A DNA stretch of 32,178 nt from contig CP070758.1 of NCBI GenBank assembly GCA_020348925.1, positions 4,716,394-4,748,571 of the forward strand, read 5' to 3'. Of this stretch, positions 8,372 to 15,608 are shown piece after piece. The first letter of the stretch is position 1; every line of letters begins with the position of its first letter. Under the pieces are notes generated by a model. That model worked only from the letters and a program-made list of their open reading frames with translations. It made no database searches and was not told where the DNA came from. The DNA is from Gemmatimonadota bacterium. Lineage in GTDB: Bacteria; JBHIER01; G020348925. The position numbers and the translations under genes were made by a program.

Positions 8372-8395
8372 TTATCCACAATATATTGTGGATAA
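8372..8395. promoter_or_regulatory. Perfect 24-bp palindrome of two inverted DnaA-box sequences
   Basis: The half-site TTATCCACAATA is followed directly by its exact reverse complement. Each arm contains TTATCCACA, the canonical high-affinity DnaA box, and the two are inverted with six bases between them. The element sits 27 bases upstream of the HAD start, where an operator would be, and an AT-rich tract (8396-8460) adjoins it on the far side. It could be a DnaA-regulated promoter, a DnaA-titrating site, or a repressor operator that resembles a DnaA box. No replication genes are nearby, so a chromosomal origin is unlikely. Confidence 0.6.
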
Positions 8396-8963
8396 TATGT
8401 AATCGAAAAACTCAATACTGTTGCAACATATTTAAAATATTAAACTTAAATGGTAATTAGCCATTTCAACAATGTTGGGGAAAAAGTGTTGAATACCAGC
8501 CATTGAACGGATCAGTGGTCTTCCCATATCCTTCAAGTCTTTTTCAGCCTCAGCTGAGCGATTTTTGACATCGGTTCGCTTTATTTGTCATTCTGAACGG
8601 GCCCAAGCGTAGTGAAGAATCTCACTCGCATGTCAAGAGATGCACCGCCCGACAGAGCGGACTCAGAATGGCGGTTGCGTCAAAATGTTTGCAAAGAATC
8701 GCTCTATGTAGGTTCAAATATACACAATATTGATCGATGGGTCAACCTTGAGCAGATTTTTTGGCTGAAAAACATTGTAACATCGGGAGGGTTATGTTCC
8801 AGGAATAATGACGAATTTCATCATTGGATTTGAATACGTAATTTTTTTAATTATATTAGTCGAAAACATGAGGGGTGTTCTCTGTCGGTTGTTCGATTTT
8901 AACTTTGAATGAGATTGTGAGGTTCGGTGTCCTTTTGGTATTTGTGACAAGGAGTAGTGAAAC
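8396..8963. other. Intergenic region between divergent operons
   Basis: Spacer between the minus-strand sulfur-relay operon and the plus-strand redox operon, so it should hold both promoters. It contains an AT-rich segment (8400-8460), an imperfect inverted repeat element (8587-8672) and, just before 8964, the ribosome binding site AAGGAG. I see no gene. Confidence 0.5.
8587..8672. repeat. Interspersed repeat with TCATTCTGA / TCAGAATGG ends
   Basis: TCATTCTGA at 8588-8596 is mirrored by TCAGAATGG at 8663-8671, and the left part continues with CGTAGTGAAGAATCTC. This arrangement resembles short palindromic elements scattered through many bacterial genomes. Only one copy is present here, so membership of a family is inferred. 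Confidence 0.45.
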
Positions 8964-9245
8964 ATGAATCTGAAACATGTTGCCGGGGAGAATAGAGGAG
9001 AGGTGGTTCTCTATGCATTGAGCACGTGCGGTTGGTGCAGAAAAACAAAGGACCTGCTCAATAGCCTTGGAGTGGAGTATTCTTATATCGATGTGGACAG
9101 CCTTGATTCTGAGGAGAAAGTGTCTGTGAAGGAAGAGATTCGTCGCTGGAATCCGGCCTGTTCTTTCCCGACGATTGTCGTGAACAATGAAACCTGTATT
9201 AAAGGCTATGCTGCGGAGCGGATCAAAGAGGTGCTGGGAGGATGA
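8964..9245 (+). CDS. Glutaredoxin-like thiol-disulfide oxidoreductase
   Basis: A 93-residue glutaredoxin-family protein. After strand VVLYALS comes the active site Cys22-Gly-Trp-Cys25 (TCGWCRKTK), then the second strand (EYSYIDVD) and the cis-proline segment SFPTIVVN, followed by KGYAAERI. A dithiol CGWC centre differs from the CPYC of classical glutaredoxins, and such proteins often act as mini-thioredoxins. AAGGAG lies nine bases before the ATG. Its stop overlaps the start of the next gene (ATGA-type overlap at 9242-9245), so the two are translationally coupled. The neighbour's reductase domain makes it a likely electron donor for this protein. That pairing is inference. Confidence 0.88.
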   Translation: MNLKHVAGENRGEVVLYALSTCGWCRKTKDLLNSLGVEYSYIDVDSLDSEEKVSVKEEIRRWNPACSFPTIVVNNETCIKGYAAERIKEVLGG

Positions 9246-9745
9246 CGGAGATTCGGATTACCGATGAAGAGATCGATCAGCTTTACGAGAAATTGAACGA
9301 GGAGGCCGAAGCTTCGGGTTATCATCTCAATCCTGATGTGGAATTCACAAAGAATCTCCTGTATGGACTCTTGGTCAATGAGAAGAGATACGGCTATTGG
9401 GCCTGTCCCTGTCGGTTGGCGGCCGGAGTGAAGGAGAAAGACCTCGACATCATCTGCCCCTGCGATTACAGGGATCCTGATGTGAACGAGTTCGGATCGT
9501 GCTACTGTGCACTGTATGTCTCGGAGGAAGTGGTGAAAGGCGAAAGGGGCGTCGGCTCGATCCCCGAGCGCCGGTTACCCGATGATGAGCGACAGCAATC
9601 GAGATCGACGCCTCAAGGTGTCACCGAAATTTCACTGCCGGTCTGGAGGTGTCGCGTCTGCGGGTATTTGTGTGCCAGGGATGAGCCGCCTGAAGTGTGT
9701 CCCATCTGTAAGGCGAAAAAAGAGAGATTCGAGAGATTTTTGTAG
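9242..9745 (+). CDS. Ferredoxin-thioredoxin reductase catalytic domain fused to rubredoxin
   Basis: A 167-residue two-domain protein. Residues 1-100 match the catalytic (beta) chain of ferredoxin-thioredoxin reductase, which uses a 4Fe-4S cluster and an adjacent disulfide to reduce thioredoxin. The cysteine pattern is C55-P-C57, C72-P-C74 and C87-Y-C89, as in that family, though CYC replaces the usual CHC and the spacings differ slightly from the plant enzyme. Residues 135-167 form a rubredoxin-like domain with C137-x2-C140 and C153-P-I-C156 ([20 protein letters not shown]), expected to bind one iron. A polar linker (about 105-132) joins them. The fusion suggests electrons reach the Fe-S centre through rubredoxin, with the overlapping glutaredoxin gene as probable target. 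Confidence 0.88.
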   Translation: MTEIRITDEEIDQLYEKLNEEAEASGYHLNPDVEFTKNLLYGLLVNEKRYGYWACPCRLAAGVKEKDLDIICPCDYRDPDVNEFGSCYCALYVSEEVVKGERGVGSIPERRLPDDERQQSRSTPQGVTEISLPVWRCRVCGYLCARDEPPEVCPICKAKKERFERFL

Positions 9746-9804
9746 CGATATGACAGTAGAGAAGCATCGGTATCCGCGTGACCGACATTGAGAGCACCCG
9801 ACGC

Positions 9805-9840
9805 CTCCCTTTTCAAGGGGACGTATATGGGAAAAGGGAG
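9805..9840 (+). promoter_or_regulatory. Hairpin that would hide a ribosome binding site
   Basis: CTCCCTTTTC (9805-9814) pairs exactly with GAAAAGGGAG (9831-9840). The right arm contains AAGGGAG, the only ribosome binding site candidate for the GTG at 9852. Folding would therefore block translation of the small membrane protein and could separate it from the upstream genes. No known riboswitch class is recognised. Confidence 0.45.
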
Positions 9841-9851
9841 AAAGTACGATA

Positions 9852-10091
9852 GTGAGTAATAACATTTCTTCAATCTTCATAATTATCGCGCTTCTCTGTG
9901 GTTCATTTGTGCTTTTTATATTCATCTTTCGGAGGTTACGCAAGCGTGGCGGCAGTATGGCCACGATCGCCCTTGGTGCGACATATGAGCTTCACGGAGA
10001 GGATAAAAAGAGGGCCATAGAAGCGATCGTCGAACGAAATGCCGGAGATAAATTGGAGGAACAGAGTTCGTCCGATCCGAAGGAAAAATGA
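9852..10091 (+). CDS. Small single-span membrane protein
   Basis: A 79-residue protein of unknown function. Residues about 5-26 (ISSIFIIIALLCGSFVLFIF) form one membrane helix, followed by the basic run RRLRKR, so the C-terminus should be cytoplasmic. The tail is charged and ends in a Glu/Ser/Asp-rich stretch. The start is GTG, with AAGGGAG about 11 bases upstream inside a hairpin. It sits between the redox-fusion gene and the peroxiredoxin gene on the same strand, so it probably belongs to that operon, perhaps as a membrane anchor or organiser; this is inference from position only. Confidence 0.6.
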   Translation: MSNNISSIFIIIALLCGSFVLFIFIFRRLRKRGGSMATIALGATYELHGEDKKRAIEAIVERNAGDKLEEQSSSDPKEK

Positions 10092-10124
10092 TATTTTCTG
10101 TTGCTATGAGTAATGGAGGTTCAC

Positions 10125-10577
10125 ATGCTGGAAAGAGGTGCCACGGCTCCGGATTTCACGTTGGTAGCCGATGACGGAAAAAAAATGAAGTTATCGAGTC
10201 TCCGGGGAAAGAAGGTCATCCTTTATTTTTATCCCAAAGCCGATACTCCCGGCTGCACGAGACAAGCGTGCGCTGTCCGGGATGTGTACCCGAAGATTGA
10301 GAAGAAAGACGTCACCGTGATCGGTATCAGTCCGGACAAACCGGAGAAGCTCGTGAAGTTTCGCGAGAAGTACAATTTGCCCTTCATTCTTCTCTCGGAT
10401 CCCGATCATAAGGTGGCTGAAGCCTATGGTGCATGGGGCGAGAAGAAGATGTACGGTAAAACGGTTGAGGGAATACTTCGCAGCCATTTTGCCATAGATG
10501 AAAAGGGGAAGATAGCGGAGCTCGAACGTAAGGTCAAGCCGGAGACGACCGCCGACGTGGCGCTTCGCTTGACGTAG
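10125..10577 (+). CDS. bcp: Thioredoxin-dependent peroxiredoxin, Bcp/PrxQ type
   Basis: A 150-residue Bcp (PrxQ) peroxiredoxin, which reduces hydroperoxides using thiol electrons. The catalytic motif is TPGCTRQACAVRD, with peroxidatic Cys44 and resolving Cys49 five residues later, the PrxQ arrangement that forms an intramolecular disulfide. Other family marks are APDFTLVADDG near the start, ILYFYPKADTPGC, and FILLSDPD. I chose the ATG at 10125 because GGAGG lies five bases upstream; the ATG at 10113 overlaps that site. The gene completes a set with glutaredoxin and the reductase fusion upstream, which could recycle it. Confidence 0.92.
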   Translation: MLERGATAPDFTLVADDGKKMKLSSLRGKKVILYFYPKADTPGCTRQACAVRDVYPKIEKKDVTVIGISPDKPEKLVKFREKYNLPFILLSDPDHKVAEAYGAWGEKKMYGKTVEGILRSHFAIDEKGKIAELERKVKPETTADVALRLT

Positions 10578-10579
10578 AT

Positions 10580-10605
10580 ATCCAGACATGTCCACATGTC
10601 TGGAT
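10580..10605. terminator. 12-bp hairpin after the peroxiredoxin gene
   Basis: ATCCAGACATGT (10580-10591) and ACATGTCTGGAT (10594-10605) are perfect inverted repeats separated by two bases, starting two bases after the stop of the peroxiredoxin gene. No T run follows, so it is either a factor-assisted terminator or an mRNA-stabilising 3' hairpin. It could also be a dyad operator. Confidence 0.55.
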
Positions 10606-10699
10606 CGATCTTTCGGTTCGTGGCATCGTGTTTTCCTGGAGGATATTCCTGCGGTTTTCCATTCGGCAGGGCTCTCGATCACGGGAGTTAAAAATTCGA

Positions 10700-10764
10700 C
10701 CTTTCGGAAATTTTACAAATGTCCGAAAGGCAGGGATCGTTTGTAGGGGGCAAGCCCCCTACAA
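10700..10764. repeat. Two successive hairpins
   Basis: CCTTTCGGA (10700-10708) pairs with TCCGAAAGG (10722-10730). Immediately after, TTGTAGGGGGC (10741-10751) pairs with GCCCCCTACAA (10754-10764) across only two unpaired bases. Such back-to-back hairpins resemble REP-type interspersed elements or processed RNA structures. They lie upstream of the attenuator-like leader and may be part of the same transcript. Confidence 0.5.
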
Positions 10765-10777
10765 GGGTGACAGCGGA

Positions 10778-10892
10778 GCGATCCGAGCTGGCGAAGGATC
10801 GCGAAGCGCCTAAGGGTCGGTGGAACCCTCTGGAGAAGTTAGCGACCAAAGGGAGCTAAGTTCCAAACAGGACTTGCTCGGATCTCTTTTTT
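10778..10892 (+). promoter_or_regulatory. Attenuator-like structured leader of the flavocytochrome gene
   Basis: One segment has two mutually exclusive partners. GCGATCC (10778-10784) can pair locally with GGATCGC (10796-10802). The overlapping GATCCGAGC (10780-10788) can instead pair with GCTCGGATC (10876-10884), which is followed by the U-rich TCTTTTTT ending at about 10890. Between them, AGGGT/ACCCT and TTAGC/GCTAA can form internal stems. The layout resembles a riboswitch or attenuator with a long closing stem ending at a U run. The gene start follows within six bases and has no ribosome binding site. I do not recognise a known class. Confidence 0.45.
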
Positions 10893-10895
10893 AAT

Positions 10896-12176
10896 ATGAA
10901 AAAATCCATACTGTTGGCGATTATGTCGTTGTGTTTGGCGCTGCCATTCCTCATCTGGTTCAGAACGATATCCTGGGGTATGCCATACGGGCTGTATCTC
11001 TATGATGCGGGGAGACTTTTAGGGCTCGTAGGGTTTATCCTCATCCTCTTCCAGTATGTGTTCAGCTCAAAGCTACGAATCATTGAAAAAGGTATCGGTC
11101 TGGATGTCCTGTTTTCAATTCACCGAAAGTGCGGCGCTCTGGGTCTGACATTCGTATTCATTCACCCCGTCCTGCTCTTTTTGTCCGGCGTGGTTCTCGG
11201 GTACACGCCATTGTTTCCCCCACTCAAGGTTCTTGGTGCTATTACCCTGCTATTTCTCATTGTGGCCGCAGCCACAGCCATGTTGCAAGGAATGCTGGGT
11301 CTGAAGTATGAAACCTGGATAGTTATCCACAGGGTGAGCTATATCGTGTTCGCTCTGGGATTCATCCACAGTATTTTTATGGGCAGTGATTTTTACAGCA
11401 GGCCATTGAGGATATTTTGGATATGTATGATGTGTGTCTACATTGCAGTTGTGGTGTATAAAGTCTGGCATCATTTTTACGTGAAGGGTCATCCGTTTCA
11501 AATAGCGAATGTATCACAGGAGACGCATAACACGTGGAATCTTTACTTCGAGGGGAAACATCTCGATTACGTGCCCGGCCAATTCATGATCGTACAACTT
11601 GTAAGGAAGGGCAAGGTGTCTGGACCTCATCCCTTTACAATATCTTCAAGCCCTACCAGGGATCGCCTCTCCATATGTGTCAAATCGGTTGGTGATTTTA
11701 CGTCAACAATCGGTGATACGAGAATATCCGATCGGGCATACATCGATGCGCCTTACGGCATGTTCAGTTTTCTCAATCACGATGCTCCGCATCTCGTTTT
11801 TATCGCAGGCGGTATAGGGATTACGCCCTTTGTGAGTATGTTGCGATACATATATGATAGAAAATTGGAGAGGAACATTGTCCTTCTTTGGGGGAATAAA
11901 ACTGAGAGTGACATCGCGTTTCGAGAGGAGTTGGACCACATGGAAAGAGAGATGTCGACCCTGAAGATCGTGCACGTTCTTTCCGAGCAGAATGATTGGC
12001 ATGGTGAGAAAGGGTGGATAAGTGCCGAGAAACTGAAAAGGTACGTTGCAGATTTTGAAGGGAGTCAATTTTTTATATGCGGTCCTCCAGCTTTGATGAC
12101 GTCAGTCGTACACATATTGAGAGAGCTGAAGGTCGAGAAGAGCAGAATACACTCTGAGCGCTTCGCTTTGCGGTAG
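10896..12176 (+). CDS. Ferric-reductase-like transmembrane flavocytochrome b
   Basis: A 426-residue membrane oxidoreductase that should pass electrons from NAD(P)H through FAD to haem b and across the membrane. Residues 1-190 hold about six membrane helices with paired histidines: H76 and H90 (IHRKCGALGLTFVFIH) and H145 and H158 (IHRVSYIVFALGFIHS), the bis-haem pattern of ferric reductase and NADPH oxidase cores. The C-terminal half is a ferredoxin-reductase module: PGQF near 227-230, the FAD motif HPFTISSSP (245-253), the nucleotide motif GGIGITP (305-311) and CGPP near the end. The acceptor could be ferric iron, oxygen or a quinone; the sequence does not decide. No ribosome binding site is seen. 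Confidence 0.88.
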   Translation: MKKSILLAIMSLCLALPFLIWFRTISWGMPYGLYLYDAGRLLGLVGFILILFQYVFSSKLRIIEKGIGLDVLFSIHRKCGALGLTFVFIHPVLLFLSGVVLGYTPLFPPLKVLGAITLLFLIVAAATAMLQGMLGLKYETWIVIHRVSYIVFALGFIHSIFMGSDFYSRPLRIFWICMMCVYIAVVVYKVWHHFYVKGHPFQIANVSQETHNTWNLYFEGKHLDYVPGQFMIVQLVRKGKVSGPHPFTISSSPTRDRLSICVKSVGDFTSTIGDTRISDRAYIDAPYGMFSFLNHDAPHLVFIAGGIGITPFVSMLRYIYDRKLERNIVLLWGNKTESDIAFREELDHMEREMSTLKIVHVLSEQNDWHGEKGWISAEKLKRYVADFEGSQFFICGPPALMTSVVHILRELKVEKSRIHSERFALR

Positions 12177-12256
12177 GTTGAGGTGTGTTCAAGGGGCGGT
12201 GCGGGACAAGGAACCTGTCAGTGAAAGTAAACTTCTCCCGAGGGGTATAGATAACA

Positions 12257-13162
12257 ATGCAGCCGGAGTTTCCCACATTCAAACCTGTTGAGATTGATGA
12301 CCGTGATTTCATCACCAGAATGCTGTGGGAATATCAGCCTGAGACCTCCGAATTGACCTTCACGAATCTTTATATATGGCGTTCGCATTACGGCATCGAA
12401 TGGTCCATGTGTGAGGATTGGTTGCTCGTCCTGTTTACTCAAGGGACTCAGAGCATATATGCCCTGATGCCCGCTGGACCACCGTCTCGGCTGGAAGTCT
12501 GCCGCCTGCTTCTTCAATGGCTTGAAAATGAGAGAGGTGTGGAAGATGCGCGCATTGAGAGAGCGGATCTGAGGCTCATTTCCGAGATCGAAAGTACATC
12601 GGAGTTTTTGATCGAGCCCATTCGGGATCATTTCGATTATGTGTATCGCAGTCAGGATCTCATACAACTATCAGGCAACAAGTATCATTCCAAGAGGAAC
12701 CATATCAACAAATTCCGACAAGCACACATATTCGGTTTTGAGCGACTCGGCGTGGGACATCTTCAGGATTGCCTCGATATGGCCGAGACCTGGTGTCAAC
12801 GGCGCCGCTGCGAGGAGGATATGAATCTCATGGGTGAGTGGGAAGCAGTTCGTGAGGCTTTGATCCATTATGCAGCTCTGAAGCTTCGGGGCGGAGTTAT
12901 TCCTATCGAAGGAAGGGTGGGGGCTTTTGCCCTTGGTGAGTTGCTGAATGATCGCACTGCCGTGGTGCACATCGAGAAGGCCAACCCGGAGATTCGCGGC
13001 TTGTATGCCATGATCAATCAGAAGTTTTGTGAGGAAATCTGGGGGGACGTTCCGTACGTCAACCGGGAGCAGGATCTGGGAGAACCCGGGCTCCGGGCGG
13101 CCAAGCTCTCCTATCATCCCCATCACCTCGAGGAAAAATTTCGAGTCCGTCTCAGAAATTAA
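12257..13162 (+). CDS. DUF2156 (phosphatidylglycerol lysyltransferase C-terminal-like) protein
   Basis: A 301-residue protein of the DUF2156/LPG_synthase_C family, a double GNAT-like fold related to the aminoacyl-transferase domain of MprF. Recognisable parts are the N-terminal 'FTNLYIWRSHYGIEW', the central 'KYHSKRNHINKFR' and the C-terminal YVNREQDLGEPGLRAAKLSY signature, where relatives show 'NxxqDlGxxgLrxaK'. Family members of this length are stand-alone soluble proteins without the membrane domain, so lipid aminoacylation cannot be assumed; some relatives modify other acceptors with aminoacyl-tRNA. It follows the flavocytochrome gene on the same strand after 80 bases. GAGGGG lies 13 bases before the ATG, rather far for a ribosome binding site. 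Confidence 0.85.
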   Translation: MQPEFPTFKPVEIDDRDFITRMLWEYQPETSELTFTNLYIWRSHYGIEWSMCEDWLLVLFTQGTQSIYALMPAGPPSRLEVCRLLLQWLENERGVEDARIERADLRLISEIESTSEFLIEPIRDHFDYVYRSQDLIQLSGNKYHSKRNHINKFRQAHIFGFERLGVGHLQDCLDMAETWCQRRRCEEDMNLMGEWEAVREALIHYAALKLRGGVIPIEGRVGAFALGELLNDRTAVVHIEKANPEIRGLYAMINQKFCEEIWGDVPYVNREQDLGEPGLRAAKLSYHPHHLEEKFRVRLRN

Positions 13163-13542
13163 ACTGTCGAAAATTCCCCTTGAATCTACTATCGGAAAGG
13201 AACAACATTTACAAAAGAAAACACAGCCGCCAAGAAAAAGTATAGTTTTCAAATAGGACAAGCAGTTTCATACCATCACGCATAGTCTTTGTTTCTGTCA
13301 AAAGTGATAGAATTTAACCACAAAAAATCATCCCTCAATGAAATTCAATATTATAGTATTATGGAAAAATGTCCCTGTATAGGCAGGATTATTTATAAAT
13401 ACCGATCCACTTCTCATTAGATAAACAGGTTCTCTTCTCCCATAATTCGCTTTTCCCTTTATTCTAAACAAGAAACTGAATGGTATCCACAGAGATCCAT
13501 CTATCGCTGGATTCCTAATTAAAGGAGGTTTATAGGCAAGTC
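13163..13542. other. Intergenic region, no gene seen
   Basis: AT-rich spacer between the DUF2156 gene and the kinase remnant. A clear AAAGGAGG at 13520-13527 precedes the remnant's ATG, so the old translation start is still intact. I see no ORF or terminator. Confidence 0.45.
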
Positions 13543-14003
13543 ATGATCGGCGAAACCATATCCCGTTACCAAAATCCTCAGGGAAATGGGCGAGGGCGAT
13601 GCGGGTGTGGTATCCAAAGCCGAGGATATAGGGGACAAACGTGCCTAAGCCTTCAAGTTTTTGCCCTCTGGACTCACCAGTGATACCGAAGCCAAAGAAC
13701 GATTCATCCAGGAAGCCCGGGCAGCTGCAGCTCTCAAGCATTATTACATCTGCACCATCCATGAAATTGACGAGACGAAACCCGCTTTCGAGGAATCGGA
13801 GAGTGGTCAGACATTTTTATCAATGGACTGTTATGAAAGCCAGACGTTGAAGGAAAAATCGAGAATGGACCGTTCAAAGTGAAGGAAGCTGTAGAAATCG
13901 CCATCCAGATTATTCAAAGTCTGGCAAAGGCACACGACCAAGAGATTGTCCGTCGGGATATTTAACCGGCCATAGAGTACGATTGACGAAGATGGTGCAT
14001 CTT
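13543..14003 (+). pseudogene. Decayed serine/threonine protein kinase (PknB-like)
   Basis: An intact ribosome binding site and ATG open into 'MIGETISRY', a typical start of these kinases. After a +1 shift near 13558 the frame reads KILREMGEGDAGVV, a degenerate glycine loop. The second frame carries AFKFLPSGLTSDTEAKERF (catalytic-Lys strand and linker) and EARAAAALKHYYICTIHEID, with an in-frame TAA at 13646-13648. After another shift near 13860 comes VKEAVEIAIQIIQSLAKAHDQ, then IVRRDI, where the catalytic loop HRD has become RRD, followed by a TAA at 13963. The rest of the kinase is missing. At least two frameshifts and two stops make this a clear pseudogene. Confidence 0.9.
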
Positions 14004-14051
14004 TAATGATGCCTGCCCCCAAACACTAACTAAATTGCTAAGAAATTTATC

Positions 14052-14501
14052 TTAAAGAATTTGGAGAATGCGATTTATCGCATTCAGAGTAGCTAATCCT
14101 ACAGCTTTTTGTGTGTTGTCCTTAATAAAAGCACTTCCGATGAATTTCTGACTACCCCGTGGATGAATACGATCTACAAAGACTGTGATGTAAGAAGTGT
14201 CCCCCGTCTGTGAAGGAATTACATCTTCCACGTACCACACCCCATGATCGGAAAAAAGCGTGGCCACAGCATTCAATGTGGCTGTGGCAATCAACCTTAG
14301 AAGATTCTTGTCGGCGCAGGAACCAGATGCCTCACCACTCGTCTCTATTTTCTGATAGGAGACATTGACTCTGACGACAATGTTGTCTATACCTTCGTCT
14401 TTGTGGCCTAAAATATCATAGCCCATCCATTCGATCCGCGATTTTTCCATCTGAAAATCATCACCACCGCAGTGATTGGAAATGTCTAACATGCCTCTCA
14501 T
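14052..14501 (-). CDS. Protein of unknown function, partner of the diguanylate cyclase
   Basis: A 149-residue protein I do not recognise. It shows an internal echo: TATLNAVATLF near the middle and LATLNAINRIL at the end, each preceding or following a strand-rich segment (NIVVRVNVSYQKIE, SYITVFVDRIHP), suggesting two alpha/beta halves or a dimerisation fold of the kind seen in regulatory domains. No signal peptide or membrane span is seen. Its first ATG lies three bases after the stop of the diguanylate cyclase gene, so the two are co-translated. MEKSRIEW, with GGTGGTGA upstream, is a possible later start. Position suggests a role in regulating or reading out the cyclase; that is inference. 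Confidence 0.7.
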   Translation of the reverse strand: MRGMLDISNHCGGDDFQMEKSRIEWMGYDILGHKDEGIDNIVVRVNVSYQKIETSGEASGSCADKNLLRLIATATLNAVATLFSDHGVWYVEDVIPSQTGDTSYITVFVDRIHPRGSQKFIGSAFIKDNTQKAVGLATLNAINRILQIL

Positions 14502-14504
14502 TTT

Positions 14505-15608
14505 TTAGTTCGCTAAGGTTTCCATTCGCTTCTTGAGATCATAATAACTGCATATGTTTCCTTCATTGTCATATCCGCATACCATATCTTTACCATACTC
14601 TTTGGCTCCATAAAGCAAAGCTTTGTCTGCAGCTTCATAGAGTTTTTCAAGTTTGGGATTCGGTGAGGGATATGTAGCCACACCTATTGAGACGGTTAGT
14701 GTTACTTCTTTTTTTTGTGTCTCAAGGTGTATCCTGTGACGTAACGTTTTGTCTCTCAACCGTTCACCAAGATCAAGAGCATCTCGGTGGCTCGTTCCAG
14801 GTAAAACCACTCCATATTCATCTCCCCCAATTCTCCCTTTTATATCACTTGCACGAAACGAATCATTAATAATATCTGCCATGGCTCTTAAGGCATTATC
14901 ACCATCGAGATGGAGATAGTTTTCATTAAAAGCCTTGAAATCATCGATATCTATAAGTATTAATGATAATGGTTGTGTGGGACTTCGTTTTTCTATGTTT
15001 TGTTCTATGTCTCCATAAGCAACCATTTGTTCTTCTAAGAGAAGATTGAAACACGTTTTATTATAGAGACCTGTCAGGCCGTCCAAATGAGATACGAATT
15101 CAGTTTCCTTCATTTCTATAATTCGACTGACTAAAGCCTTAACGAACATTCCCAAAACTTGTGGTTGGGGAATAAAGTAAAATGCGCCATTTTGAATCGC
15201 TTCAATTGCCTCATCTTGAATCATTAGATCCGTGAAAGCAATAACTTTAGCTTCAGGATGGAGTTTATTTATTTGTTTTAGGAGATTCATGCCTGTTTCT
15301 TTTTTTGGTTTCGCATATTTGTCTTCTGGGATTTCAAGACCAAGCAAAACTGCATGCTGTCTATGGCGTTCCCACCAGAGAATATATTCTAAGGCTGAAC
15401 CTGCTGTTCGTATATGAAGTTTTCTGGCAACTCTTTTTCTGCCCCCATTTGTCTGAATTTCTATTGCCCCCAAATATTCCCTAAACCTTGCAATATCCTC
15501 AGTATTATCAAAGGGGTCTGAAGGTTTTCCATCAAATAAATCGACCAAGTGATCTCGCACACTCTCATCTTTGTGGATAATGAGGAGGTTGTATTCGAAT
15601 TCTGTCAT
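14505..15608 (-). CDS. Diguanylate cyclase with degenerate receiver domain
   Basis: A 367-residue protein: residues 5-150 form a receiver-like domain and 175-345 a GGDEF domain that makes cyclic di-GMP from two GTP. The GGDEF core is intact: LTGLYNK, LILIDIDDFKAFN (metal-binding Asp), and RIGGDEYGVVLPG with the active site GGDEY (261-265). An RxxD inhibitory site (RASD, 252-255) sits five residues before it, so product inhibition is expected. The receiver is unusual: the phospho-acceptor Asp is Gly90 (VLLGLEIP), and the conserved Lys is Gln148 (YFIPQP). A roughly 50-residue insertion separates its first helix from the later strands. Phosphorylation control is therefore unlikely. GGGTGG lies five bases before the ATG. 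Confidence 0.93.
   Translation of the reverse strand: MTEFEYNLLIIHKDESVRDHLVDLFDGKPSDPFDNTEDIARFREYLGAIEIQTNGGRKRVARKLHIRTAGSALEYILWWERHRQHAVLLGLEIPEDKYAKPKKETGMNLLKQINKLHPEAKVIAFTDLMIQDEAIEAIQNGAFYFIPQPQVLGMFVKALVSRIIEMKETEFVSHLDGLTGLYNKTCFNLLLEEQMVAYGDIEQNIEKRSPTQPLSLILIDIDDFKAFNENYLHLDGDNALRAMADIINDSFRASDIKGRIGGDEYGVVLPGTSHRDALDLGERLRDKTLRHRIHLETQKKEVTLTVSIGVATYPSPNPKLEKLYEAADKALLYGAKEYGKDMVCGYDNEGNICSYYDLKKRMETLAN

Noticed and set aside
8372-8460. Chromosomal replication origin at the DnaA-box palindrome
   Set aside because: Only two boxes, no dnaA, dnaN, gidA or parAB genes, and no box cluster; an operator or titration site is more economical.
11324-11332. Single DnaA-box sequence TTATCCACA inside the flavocytochrome gene
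   Set aside because: An isolated 9-mer within coding sequence, with no partner or AT-rich element; expected by chance.
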